Origin: Phocoena phocoena
Lineage: Eukaryota > Chordata > Mammalia > Artiodactyla > Phocoenidae
Length of the DNA stretch: 64,000 nucleotides
Direction: 5' to 3'
NCBI RefSeq assembly: GCF_963924675.1
Contig: NC_089239.1
Span: forward strand, 3,213,001 to 3,277,000
Below, piece after piece: positions 11,266 through 21,795 of this stretch (positions are counted from its first letter, which is position 1; each line of letters begins with the position of its first letter). The position numbers and the translations under genes were made by a program. The notes beneath the pieces were generated by a model that made no database searches, was not told the origin of the DNA, and saw only the letters and a program-made list of their open reading frames with translations.

Positions 11266-11298
11266 CGCGCGCGCGCGCACACACACACACACACACAG
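11266..11298. repeat. (CG)n-(CA)n dinucleotide repeat
   Basis: A run of alternating CG (about 12 bases) passes directly into alternating CA (about 20 bases). It is a strict purine-pyrimidine alternation. Confidence 0.95.
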
Positions 11299-11670
11299 GC
11301 GCACTCATGAAATTCCTTAGTTTCATTTATTACCTCCCCATTCTGCATTAGTGTTCGTTTTACAGTACAGAGAAGAAAACTGGATCAGAAGCCTCTTTCT
11401 TGCCCATGATAGAGCTTGTCCCTGATTTGGGTGGAACTCTGCAGCCCGCAGTAAATATGCTGAGACGGTTTCCTTGAAAATGAGCAGACCTCATGCCCTT
11501 TACAAAGCCTCAGCTCCTGGGCAGTATTAGGGCTGCACGGGACAGCTTGGTGCGGTCCACGGCCTCCTGAAGATGTAAATTTCCACAGAGCACTCTGGAG
11601 TCCTTTTGGGGGTCGCATGTCACTCAGGGGGTCTGGGAGGAGGTGGGATTGAGGCATCCCTTCCTCAATT
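11299..11670. other. Unique sequence, no feature recognised
   Basis: I see no repeat signature, RNA gene or plausible exon between the dinucleotide repeat and the following SINE. Confidence 0.4.
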
Positions 11671-11686
11671 AAAGTAGCTCTGCTTT

Positions 11687-11888
11687 GGGCTTCCCTGGTG
11701 GCGCAGTGGTTGAGGGTCCGCCTGCCAATTCGGGGGACACGGGTTCGTGCCCTGGTCCGGGAAGATCCCACATACCACGCAGCGGCTGGGCCCGTGAGTC
11801 ATGGCCGCTGGGCCTGCGTGTCCAGAGCCTGTGCTCCGCAGTGGGAGAGGCCACAACAGTGAGAGGCCCGTGTACCGCAAAAAAAGAA
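11687..11888 (+). mobile_element. CHR-2-type SINE
   Basis: It has the complete head, gcggctgggcccgtgagtca core and aacagtgagaggcccgtgta tail. The 16-bp target-site duplication aaagtagctctgcttt (11671-11686) and aaagtagctccgcttt (11889-11904) differs at one base. Confidence 0.95.
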
Positions 11889-11934
11889 AAAGTAGCTCCG
11901 CTTTAAAAACAAACCAAAAAAACAAACAAGGACA

Positions 11935-12410
11935 AACCGATGGTGTTGAGGTATAACTTACACACCATAAATTGCACCCATTTAAGTGGGAAGTTCAATG
12001 AGCTGTGACAAATAGAAACATCACCCCACACTCCACACACAGAGCCACTTACATTACCCCCAAAATAGACTGGTGTCCCTCCAGCTGCTTTGCAGTGAGC
12101 CCTCGGCCCCTGCCCCAGGCAAACACTGATATGCCTTCACCATGGATTGCCTTCACCTTTTCTAAATTTCTGTGTCAATAAATCCTACCGCATGTACCCT
12201 TGTGTCTGGCTTCTTTCATCCTGCAAAACTATTTTGAGATTCACCCACGGTCTGTGTGTCAGTGCTGCGTTCTTTCCTTTTGGTAGCTGAGTGTATTCCA
12301 CGGTAGGTATGTTCCCCAGCTTGCTTATTTGCTCATCTGTTGATGGTCACCTGGGGTGTTTCCAGTTTTTGTCAATTATGAATAAAGCAAAGCAGCTCTA
12401 CTCTGATACG
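11935..12410 (-). mobile_element. Old L1M 3' end
   Basis: Read as the complement of an L1M 3' region: ttgaggtataacttacacac near the 3' terminus, then the worn wording tggcttctttcatcctgc and gatggtcacctggggtgttt found in mammalian-wide L1M elements. It is strongly diverged, with no target-site duplication visible. Confidence 0.7.
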
Positions 12411-12451
12411 TTTTGTGTATTGGGATTTGTGTGTTGTTTCCGTTGGAAAAG

Positions 12452-12600
12452 CATTTGGAAGGAAGGAGGGAAGGAGGGGGGGCGAGGGAGGGAAGAGAGA
12501 GATAAAGGGAGGAGAGAGCGATTGGAGGGAGGGAAGGAAGGAAGGGAGACAGAAGGAAGAGAGAGGTGAAAGGGAGGGAAGGAGGGAAAGAAGGAACCCA
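12452..12600 (+). repeat. Purine-only GGAA/GGGA microsatellite tract
   Basis: About 145 bases are almost exclusively A and G, built on ggaa, ggga and gaga units, with several runs of three or more G. The long open frames here on both strands are low-complexity artefacts. Confidence 0.95.
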
Positions 12601-12634
12601 CAGGTGAAACAGAAAAAGCTTAGTCTTTGAATCG

Positions 12635-12832
12635 AGAGACAGAGCTGGGCTTGAAGGCTGGCTTTACTTCTAGCTTCATCAGCCTGAGAAAATGACTGCA
12701 TCCTTTAATGTGTCAGTTCTCTTATTTGCAAAATGAGGACACTACCCCGCAGGCCTATTGAGGGAATCAGATCCAATGAGCTCGTGTATGGGAAGCACAT
12801 AGCTGGTGCTCAAACGTGGTATTCCCTTCCCA
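12635..12832 (+). repeat. MIR SINE
   Basis: The order cagttctcttatttgcaaaa, tgaggacac, then gaagcacatagctggtgctc matches the MIR core and 3' part in the forward direction. The copy is diverged, as expected for this mammalian-wide family. Confidence 0.75.
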
Positions 12833-14340
12833 GCTCCCTGCCAGGAGAGAGGCGCCAGCCGGAAGAGCTCTCCGGTCCTGGTCAGCTCCGCAGACCACAT
12901 GTCCATGAGTAATTCCCAGTGTCCCTCTGAGGGCTGTCTCTGCCTGTAGATGATTTAGCCCAGGTGCCTATTGTCTGGGTCAAACCATAGTCCACGGACT
13001 TTTGGTCATTTCTAATCATGCTCTAAATAACTCCTTTTGAATTGATTAGCTAGTCACAGCCCTCAAGTATCCTGAGTTATCCTCAGCTTTGTAGGGGATG
13101 TTAGATAAAATGAGAGTTTGCGTGTGCTGCTTAGTTAGTAACGAAAAGTTCCTACCAGCTAACTGCTAGGAAGTTTCTAGAGAAAACGGTCTCATCAGAT
13201 GCTGGGGCAAGTTGATGAGCTTCGCAGGAGAGCAGATTGCTCGGCTCCGGGAGAGGCAGAAGCTTTGTCTAAGCTCGGGCTGCCGATTCTAAAGAGCTGT
13301 GCTGTCAGCTGTCTCTTGAGAGTCAGAGACAAAGAGATGCTGAAACACGCAGCCACTTGACAGGTAACCACCTGGGAGAACAGGGAGATTAGAATGGCCA
13401 CGTCAAGTCTGATGAGGACACAGACTCAGGCTGAGTGTGAAGATGGGGCTCGTGGTGCTGCCTCTGGTTCCTGCAAATCCCTTTGAGGGGATCGTTTCTT
13501 CATCTGTAATGAAGGGGTTGGGCCTGGGTGGCTTCCAGCTCTGACATCCTATAATCTTGTGATACTGATAAATCCATGGATGTGAGGTGCTGGGAACTTG
13601 GCAACTCCATCAAGCTTCTGACGCTCACCGAGCCCCGGATGAGGTAACTCTCACGAAAGTACCAGCTGGGAGGATTTGTGAGGCAAAAAGACAAAAGAGA
13701 TGAAGCTGGGGCTGGGGCTGGAGGGTAGGGAGTGGGGGGAACAGTTCAGTTTTTGACCTGCTGTGTCCCAGGTAAAGGTAAGAACTACCATCTACCTTCT
13801 TGAAGGCGTATGGAACGCAAGCCAGGAGCCACGATGGAGAGGTCACAGCCTGAGGGAAGGGTCGGGGGTCACGGGCAAATCAGTTTCAAAAGACATTTAT
13901 TGAGCCCCTAGCGGTGCAAATGCTTTTCCATGTAATCAGCAAACATTTATTTAGCATCTATTATTATGTGTCGAATGCCACACTCTGCACCGTGGAAGAA
14001 TCCAAAAGAAAGGAGATACAGACTCCCATCAAATTCAGCAGAACACGGAGCTGTGGGCCAGTGGAAGGAGCTGTGGATTCAAGGTTCTGGCTCATCTCTG
14101 AGACCCCAGTATTTCATCCATAAAATGCAGAGTTTCACAGGAAGATCAACATTCTAAAGTATATAAAATGCTTCATAGATGAATGGAGTCTGTTCTATGC
14201 AAAGTCGGGTCACATCTTCAATGACATCATCAGGCCAGCAAAGCACAGTGAGCCTGCCCCGCCCCCTGTGCCCACTCCTCTGCCAGATGGTGAAAGGTCA
14301 CCAAGAAAGCAGCCAGGTGGCTGGACCGTAAAAGAAGGAA
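12833..14340. other. Unique sequence with a second MIR-like patch
   Basis: 13465-13565 (cttcatctgtaatgaagggg and following) looks like a forward MIR-class core. 13880-14000 (acatttattgagcccctagc) resembles an ancient repeat of MIR/L2 age. No coding evidence is seen. Confidence 0.4.
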
Positions 14341-14409
14341 AATTTTGACTTAGAACCAGAGTGAATTTTGATTTAGAGCCAGAGTGAATTTTATTCCGAA
14401 ACCAGGAGT
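14341..14409 (+). repeat. 23-bp tandem repeat, about three units
   Basis: Units beginning aattttgacttagaaccaga, aattttgatttagagccaga and aattttattccgaaaccagg start at 14341, 14364 and 14387. The third is degenerate. A separate ctttctgacctttcc doublet follows at about 14415-14450. Confidence 0.85.
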
Positions 14410-14450
14410 TAGGGCTTTCTGACCTTTCCCAAACCTTTCTGACCTTTCCT

Positions 14451-15240
14451 ATCCTTAACCTCCTGCTTTATATTCCAAGTGCTAACTTCCCCATTCCACC
14501 AAGCATTGTGCCCTTTCCACAGTTTCCTTGCCAGGACACGGTGAGAAGAGGGAGGGAACAGGAACAAGCAGCTGTCTGCACAAGGCTTGGGACCTCTGGG
14601 CTGGAATACACAACACAAACACAGGATGTGACTTCTGAGCTACTGTAGAGGTCGGGGTACTGGGGGAGGGGAGCCCTCCTCATGGCCTGGGCCAGCGACA
14701 GGGCCAGATCAGGGGCTAGGAAGTGACCAGCAACTTCCCAGGGAGAGAGCACAGCAGTGGGGGGCTGAGGCTCTGAGCCATCCCGGGAAGGGAGGCTGCC
14801 CCCATTTTTCAGACTGTATGGGAGGGAAGCCTACCCTCGCTGGCAGCTCAGTTATAAAGGTGAAGACTTGTCTGCAAATAGACCGTGGGCTAGAAGGCTT
14901 GCAGGAGGGAAGCAGGGGTCCTGGCAGTGCATGCTTTTCTGCCGGGAGTCCTGTGTGTGCAAATGTCCTAACGAGAGTCTCTGAGTCCATCTCGACCGGC
15001 ACCTTAAGGAGAGCCAGACCTTCGTCTCCTTGCGAGATGAAGTGATCTTGAAGTGGAAGGTCACAAGCCACACAAGACACCGGCTCTGTTGCCTTTGGGC
15101 CCCTCCCAGAACCCTGACTCTAGTGTAACCTAAGCGGTGCTTTGAATGGTTCTCATGGGACGGGGCATGCCAGGTAACGCCAGGTATGTCTCCTGCGCTC
15201 CATATCCCTCCACTGGTAGAGGTTTGGATTGGGGGAATTT
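14451..15240. other. Unique sequence, no gene recognised
   Basis: Frames on the minus strand at 14468-15307 (94-151 codons) overlap each other in different phases. They contain no domain I recognise and their right-hand end runs into the flank of an L1 insertion. Confidence 0.35.
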
Positions 15241-15280
15241 TTTTTTTTTTTAACAGAGATGTATCTAAATTAAGAGCTGC

Positions 15281-16039
15281 ACTATTATAGCCAAGACATG
15301 GAAGCAACCTAAGTGTCCTTTGACAGAGGAATGGATAAGGAAGATGTGGTACATGTATACAATGGAATATTACTCAGCCATAAAAAAGAATGAAATAGGG
15401 CTTCCCTGGTGGCGCAGTGGTTGAGAGTCCGCCTACCGATGCAGGGTTCGTGCCCCAGTCCGGGAAGATCCCACATGCCGCGGAGCGGCTGGGCCTGTGA
15501 GCCATGGCCGCTGAGCCTGCGCATCCGGAGCCTGTGCTCCACAATAGGAGAGGCCACAACAGTGAGAGGCCCGTGTACAGAAAAAAAAAAAAAAAAAAAA
15601 AAAGAAATAATATCATTTGCAGCAACTTGGAGGGACCTGGAGATGATCATAGTAAGTGAAGTCAGTCAGAGAAAGACAAATGTCATATGATATCACTTAT
15701 ATGTGGGATCTAAAATATGATACAAATGAACTTAGTTATAAAACAGAAACAGACGCACAGACATAGAAATCAAACTTATAGTTACCAAAGGGGAAAGGAG
15801 GTGAGGGATAATTTAGGAGATTGGTATTAGCAGATACAAACTACTATATATAAAATAAGCAAGGTCCTACTGTATCGCACAGGAAACTATATTCAATATC
15901 CGGTAATAAACCATAATGGAAAAGACTCTGATAAAGAATATATATATATATATATGTAACCGAATCACTTTGCTGTACACCTAAAACTAACACAACATTG
16001 TAAATCAACTATACTTCAATTTAAAAAATAAAATAAAAT
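15281..16039 (+). mobile_element. 5'-truncated L1 3' end carrying a SINE
   Basis: It starts in the last part of ORF2 (agccaagacatggaagcaac) and runs to tcaactatacttcaattt and an A-rich tail. The 14-bp target-site duplication aaattaagagctgc (15267-15280) and aaattaagggctgc (16040-16053) has one mismatch. A (TA)n stretch lies at 15940-15956. Confidence 0.95.
15398..15603 (+). mobile_element. CHR-2-type SINE nested in L1
   Basis: It has a complete head and body with a long A-tail (about 15582-15603). It sits in the L1 sequence between gaatgaaata and gaaataatatc, where an uninterrupted L1 reads gaatgaaataat. The target-site duplication is therefore at least gaaata. Confidence 0.95.
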
Positions 16040-16059
16040 AAATTAAGGGCTGCCAATGG

Positions 16060-17190
16060 AGACTTCTCCTTCCCTAGCTCTTAGGGGAATTGCTCTTGAA
16101 AAGGACTCAGAATGGATTTACTTATTGAGTACCTATGCGTGTGAAACACCGTGCCAAACATCATGAGAAGTCTACAGAAATGATGATTTTGGTGATGCTT
16201 GTAATCCGGTAAAGGAGACAAACATATACATAAATCACCAGCATCAGGAAGACATCAGTCATACAAGACCGTGGAAGATAAAAAGGGACTTTTTCCTCCT
16301 GGGAGGATGGAGCACGTTGGCACGGACTTGGCAGTCAGAGGAGCATAGGGCCATAGCTGTGGGAGAGGCTTTCCATCAGGACCCAAGCTGGGAGGAGGGG
16401 AACAGTAGGAAACTGACTACTTGGGTGTGGTTAGAGTTGGCCTTGGATGGAGGGTGTGGTAGGAGGGGAGAGAGAGAGTAGCTTCGGGTAACAGGCTGAG
16501 GTTTGGACTCAGTTCTCTGTGAAAGCGGAAGCAGCGAATGTTTTTTCAAATGGGAGCAAGGCTGTCTGGATGGAGTCGGCACAGAGCGGGGAGGCCCACC
16601 GGGAGCCATTGCAAGAGTCCAGGAGGGAGAGGGGGCCTTGAGCCGTGGGGAGGGGATCCTCGGGGTCCTAGTTACCACGCATCCTTCTCAGTGGAGCCTC
16701 AGGGAGCCAAGCGTGTCCAGGTGGAGATACAGTGGCTCTGTCCATACCGAGGGGAACACTGGCCATAGTGCACCCAAGGACACATGTGGGTGGTCCTGTG
16801 TTACATGTTTCTCTGGATGTGTGCTACAACCTGGGGTCTGCCGTCACAACCCTTTCTCCTAGATGCTTTAGTGAAGGGGGAGAGAAAGACCAGAGAATAA
16901 GCCAGACCCATGTTTGGGGGTGGCAAGGAGCCAGCAACACTCTACAAGCCCAGTTGAATGGGGATGCAGGCTGAGCGTTTTAGATTTGACGAAGGTTTAT
17001 TATGTGTTGTGCTTGCAATGTGCTGTGCCTCCACCCCCAGATCTGCCCTGTTACATGCCCAGGGGGCTCCCTTGTTCTCTGCTCTAGAATTGGGCTTGAC
17101 CTGCTTCGAAGGAGTCGGACTTCAAACACCTGCTCACACGTTGTACCAAGTGTCATCACTCACTGTCTTCTGGGAACAGTAAATTCTTGT
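16060..17190. other. Unique sequence with possible mammalian-wide repeat relic
   Basis: 16295-16620 has the wording of an ancient repeat also suspected near 25.5-25.9 kb (gtttggact, ccattgcaagagtccagg), but I cannot name the family. No gene is recognised. Confidence 0.35.
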
Positions 17191-17194
17191 CAGT

Positions 17195-17330
17195 GTGCCA
17201 GCCGCTTCCTGCCAGGACCCTGACAAAGGTGCTATCCATCCTCTGTACCTACTCTTAATCCTCACAGACCTGGGAGGCAGTCTTTCCATTTTGTAGATAA
17301 GGAAAGTGAGGCGCAGGAAAGGCTACCGGA
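17195..17330 (-). repeat. MIR SINE fragment
   Basis: The phrase taatcctcacagacctggga, followed by ccattttgtagataaggaaa and gtgaggcgca, is the reverse complement of the MIR core. Confidence 0.75.
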
Positions 17331-17764
17331 CCAGACCTGGCCTGGGGGCCGCCAGGAGCAGCGCTGTCTGGACACACAGAAGACGGGGTGGCTCTGGCTC
17401 CACCCGCCCCCTCCCCCCAGGCGACTGGGGAGACTCCTCCTTGGGAGGCGTGAAATGGGAAGGTCCTGGTGACCTTGGCCACGGCAGGGAGGACAGCTTC
17501 CTTGGACCTACAGCCAAGCTTACCTGAGTGAAAAATAAACTTCTACGCATCCGCCGAGAGATGGGTTAGCTCAGGACCCATCCTGAGCAACACGCTTCTC
17601 TAAGTCACTTAACCAGTGAATGGCAGGACCGGGATACAAGCAGGATACGGACGGGATGCAGGAACTAATTAGGAGGAAGAAAAAACCCCACAAGGGGCTC
17701 CGTCAATTGAAACCAGAGCCCGGGGCATTTTCACTTGCTCACTTTTTCCACAGCTGTTCTGCTG
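17331..17764. other. Unique sequence
   Basis: Short overlapping frames on both strands are present, but nothing is recognisable as an exon or repeat. Confidence 0.35.
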
Positions 17765-18012
17765 TTACTAACATCACTACCCATAACATTAGGAACTTAC
17801 ATTTCTCGAGTGCTTCACGCTTGCCAAGAAATGTGTTGAAGGCTTTACCTTATCTCATCTGGTCCTCTGCTGAGATGTGCGCTGTTATTATCCATGTTTC
17901 TCATTTCGGGGAGGTGAGCTCAGAGAGGTTAAGTAATTTTCCAAGTTCACATGGGTGGTACGCGTCAGCACTGGGGTTCTAACTCAGAGTGTGTGACATT
18001 ACTTTCTACTGC
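17765..18012 (-). repeat. MIR SINE, long copy
   Basis: The block runs from cttacatttctcgagtgctt through gctgttattatccatgtttc and gaggttaagtaattttccaa to gggttctaactcagagtgtg. It covers most of the MIR consensus in reverse orientation and is the best-preserved MIR of the window. Confidence 0.85.
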
Positions 18013-18674
18013 CTCCCAAGACCAAGGTCAATGCCAACAAGGAAAGGAGGTGTGAAAATGCAAACACACACAGACACACATCGAACCACTTAGGATGGAA
18101 GGGAGCAGATGCAAAGAACCCTGAAGTTTGAAAACATTCCCCCAGGGTCCTGCCACAGTATCTGAGCAGGTGCTCTCACCAGCCAAGATGAAGACGTTTT
18201 CCATCAGTGGTTTTGAGCTGCTCTGAAGAACCCCATTGCTGCTCCTACACTTGACACAGTTTCTGTTTTGCAAGGCCAATGGGTCAGGTTTGAGGAACTA
18301 GCTGGTTTTAGCCTGCTCACTACGGTAGCCACCTAAGCCCAGGCAACCGCAGGGTCTTAGTTCTGGTGGGACAATCACGCCCCAGCAATTGCAAGTGCCA
18401 CTGTGCAAACCATTCTTCTGGGAGGCCATTAAATTTAGCTATGAGTGGACCTGACCTGGGTAGCATCCTGTATCCAGGGACCCATCACACACACATGTGA
18501 CAGTAATCACATCACCCAACGCACCTCATCCTCTTACTCAGCAATATCATTTTCCCCCTACGATCCTGTTTATTTCTTTATCTGTCTTCCATTTGGCCCA
18601 TGTAATTACACTATGCTAGCAAGGAATTCATGTTAGTAGAGCAAGGATGTATCCTTTTTTAAATGAAATTATAT
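18013..18674. other. Unique sequence
   Basis: No repeat, RNA gene or supported coding exon was recognised. Confidence 0.35.
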
Positions 18675-18690
18675 AAGATTAAGTTCCCTA

Positions 18691-19030
18691 GGGACTTCCC
18701 TGGTGGTTCAGTGGTAAAGAATCCACTGTACAATGCAGGGGGCGCGGGTTAGATCCCTGGTCAGGGAACTGGGATCTCACATGCTGCGGGGCAGCTTAGC
18801 CCCCAGGCACCTCAACTAGAGAGCTCAAGTACCGTAAACTACAGAGCCCACGCACCCTGGAGCCCCCGAGCCACAGCTGCAGAGCCCATGCACCCTGGAG
18901 CCTGTGCGCCACAACTAGAAAGAAGCCCACGCGCCACAACAAAGATCTCGTGTGCCACAACCAAGACCCGATGCAGCCAAAAATAAAAATAAAAGCGATA
19001 AATAAATAACAAATAAATCTTTTAAAAAAA
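18691..19030 (+). mobile_element. CHR-1-like SINE, long form
   Basis: The head is gggacttccctggtggttca. The body carries several cccacgcaccctggagcc and gccacaactagaaagaagcc units and the tail is (aaat)n plus A9. A perfect 16-bp target-site duplication, aagattaagttcccta, lies at 18675-18690 and 19031-19046. Confidence 0.95.
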
Positions 19031-19419
19031 AAGATTAAGTTCCCTAAATAGAGTACAGCCTAATTTGGGCATTCCCCTGTCCCCGTGTCTGGGTTGGCGG
19101 CCCAATCCAAGATACAAACAACCTTCATACATCTAGGTACACTGACTTCTAGGCTTTTCTTTGGGGTAGGGGAGGGAGGCTCTGGATCTGGTACTATTTC
19201 TTTTCCTACTAACGGGTTTTGTTTTGTTTTTTCTCCTGAGAGAAAAGGGATTCTGAATGTGGAAGGAAACTTCCTTTTCCAACATTATGGTAGAGTAGGT
19301 ATCCTCTAAAAACAATACTAAATAAAACAACTAAAACTATTGAATGCAATAATTTTAAAAATTTGCTTTTAAATATATAAATGTACCTTCTTTAAAAAAG
19401 TTTTTGCCTATTTTTCTTT

Positions 19420-20048
19420 CAGTTTTATTGAGATATAATTGACATACAACACTGTTTAAAGTGTACAGCATAATAATTTGATTTACATGTGTTGTACATT
19501 AATTACCAAATGAGTTTAGCTAACATCCATTTCCTCATATATTTACCAGAAAAAAGAGCAAAAACTGTTGTTGTTTTTTTCTTGTGACGAGGACTCGGGA
19601 TTTACTCTCTTAACAAGCTCCGAATATAACATATAACAGTGTTAATTATATTAACCGTGTTGTACATGACATCCCTGGTACTTATTTATCTTATAACTGG
19701 GAGTTTGTGTCTTCTGATGCCCTTCCCCCAGTTCTACTCCCTCTCTCCCACCTCCTGTCTCTGGTGACCGCAGATCATCTCTTTTTCTGAGTTTTGTTTT
19801 GTTTTTGTTTTCATTTTAGATCCCACATATAGGTGAGATCATATAGTATTTGTATTTCTGTCTGACTTATTTCACCGAGCATCAGGCCTTCAAGGTCCAT
19901 CCATGTTATCACAAATGGCAGGATATCCTTTTTTTTTTTTTAAGGCTGAATAGTATTCCATTGTTTAAATACCACATTTTCTTTACCCATTCATCTGTCA
20001 AGAGACACTTTGATTGTTTCCATGTCTTGACTATTATAAATAATCCTG
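19420..20048 (-). mobile_element. Old L1 3' end (L1MA/L1PA-age layout)
   Basis: The order tttcagttttattgagatat (3' terminus reversed), ctctctcccacctcctgtct, cccacatataggtgagatca, then ttccattgtttaaataccac and tgtttccatgtcttgactat is the L1 3'UTR followed by the end of ORF2. It abuts an L1M 5' region of opposite orientation. Confidence 0.85.
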
Positions 20049-20939
20049 CAAGTGACTGCACTTTCAAGAAAGCAGGGGAAATACTCAGGAGTCAAAATGA
20101 AGAGATACCAGGAAACCACAGAGGTAAGCAGGTTCCAGCAGCTTCTATACAAAGACCCCAGGAAGGAGTTTTCCAGTCTCAGTTTCCAAGAGCTGTGGGT
20201 TTGAGTATCTTCATGGAGTAAGGGTCCGTGCAGGTTGGGAAGTTGGAGATAAGACCCCTTACATATATACGCCACCCTCAGCAAAAGGGTGGCCTGAACA
20301 ACTCTGCACCAGCAAAGCCGCAACAGAGAAACTCATCTGCTTTGACCTTGACTCTAGATGTGGGAAAAAAGTACCCTGAAACGGTATAACCACGGCTTTC
20401 CCTCACATGGGTTTGAGGAATGAATTTGAATCACCTGGGCTGTCCAGAAATCTCAGGGCTGAGACCTTTAACTTTCAGTGGTCTTGGGTTGAGGGCACCT
20501 GGCGGAATTAAAGGTAAAACCTTTCTGGAGGTCGGCACACTCAGCCAAAGCTTCGTATGATTCCACAAATACAGCTCGGTAAGTAAGACATGAGCTCATA
20601 GACCCAGTTACAAAACATAGGAGGAAACAAGCCTCTGAGGAAGAATCAGAAGGACCAGCAACGAAAGGTCAGATGCTCAGGGCATCAGATACTGGCATAC
20701 CCCCTAGAGAATCTAAAGTGGGCACTTCACAGGGTTTAAAGAAATAAAAGAGGGGTCAAAAACAGACGCAAGAAATACGATACTGCCAAACAGACCAGAC
20801 AGATTTGAAAGAAGAAACATAGCACTTTTAAAAATAAAATCGTGATAATAATGGAAATTAAAACTCAGTGGATAGGTTAAAAGGTAGCTCAGACATAGCT
20901 GGAAGGATTGGAAGATTCTTCTACGAAAGATTGTATAAC
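20049..20939 (+). mobile_element. L1M 5'UTR to ORF1 start, first part
   Basis: The phrases gcaacagagaaactcatctg, cacactcagccaaagctt, gattccacaaatacagctcg and aaaactcagtggataggtta follow the order of an old L1M 5' region running into ORF1. The frames are destroyed. ORF1 continues after an inserted block, at 21576. Confidence 0.65.
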
Positions 20940-21575
20940 CTTTTCCTGGGCCTGGAAACGTCAGTCTTCTGTCTTTTTAAAAAAGTTTATTTGTTACTGA
21001 AGTATAGTTGAATTACAATGTGTGTAAATTACTGCTGTACAGCAAAGTGACTCAGTTATATATGTACATACAGTCCTCCGTCTTTGTGTAGGTCCAGGCC
21101 ATAAGCATCCAACCTGATCTGTCTCCTCCTGGGGCTGGAGTCCTAGAGTGGCCTGATGTCACGTGGGACAGCGGGATGCTCAGTCCTTCCGTCAGAGTCA
21201 GAAAGAACAACTCCTAACCTGGAATCCCCATTGACCACTCAGTGCTTGTAGGTCACAGCAAAATGAGGAAGGAAGGCTCGGACTTTTAAATGCAAGTTTC
21301 CTTTTGTAAAGCTACTGAGAATGAAGGTTTTCAGAAGCCATCCGCGCAATTTTCTGCTTATGCAGGAGATGGTATTTTCTCCCTAACTGTGCAAAGTCAG
21401 TTGTATCTTTGGGGATTTACCTTATTAATAAATAAACAGCTGAAACTTGATGTGTGCAACTGTTTAATGCTGAAATCTGCTAAAGGATATGAGTGTGTGT
21501 GTATAAAATTTTTAAATAAGACTTTACTGTGCTTTATTAAGATACTTAATTTTGTGGTAAACATGAGACAGAAAG
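20940..21575. mobile_element. Unassigned ~630-bp insertion in the L1M ORF1 region
   Basis: L1M ORF1-like sequence stops near gaaagattgtataac (20931-20945) and resumes at about gaaagaattatgaac (21570-21584). The similar boundary words may be a decayed target-site duplication. The content is not L1: it includes gtcacagcaaaatgaggaag and an AATAAA-like cluster near 21430. An LTR or a processed transcript are both possible. I cannot name it. Confidence 0.4.
20977..21070 (-). mobile_element. Very short L1 3' end (94 bp)
   Basis: The sequence gaagtatagttgaattacaa through gtgactcagttatatatgta is the L1 3' terminus reversed. The 15-bp target-site duplication cagtcttctgtcttt (20962-20976) and cagtcctccgtcttt (21071-21085) has two mismatches. 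It lies inside the unassigned insertion. Confidence 0.9.
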
Positions 21576-21795
21576 AATTATGAACAGAAAAATACCCAAA
21601 GATCTTCCCCAGAATGCAGCTCAGAGAGACAAAGAAATGAAAAGTATCTAAGAGAAAGAAAGAAACATGATAAAGGACAGAATGAGAAGGTTTAAACCTC
21701 AGTGAATTGGAATTCCATAAAAAGAAAAAGAATGATCAAACATTAAGAGGCAAGAAATTTTCCCGAGTTGATGAAGGATGGTGATTCTTGTTTAA
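21576..21795 (+). mobile_element. L1M ORF1 continuation
   Basis: The wording cccagaatgcagctcagaga, gacagaatgagaaggtttaa and gaaattttcccgagttgatg is degenerate L1M ORF1 in the plus direction. It resumes the frame interrupted at about 20940. Confidence 0.65.

Noticed and set aside
10588..11326. Cluster of open frames of 60-163 codons on both strands
   Set aside because: They overlap in conflicting phases in GC-rich DNA, show no domain or splice context, and one runs through the CG/CA repeat.
12291..12701. Open frames rich in Gly/Arg/Glu or Ser/Pro/Phe
   Set aside because: They are translations of the purine-only microsatellite and have no coding meaning.
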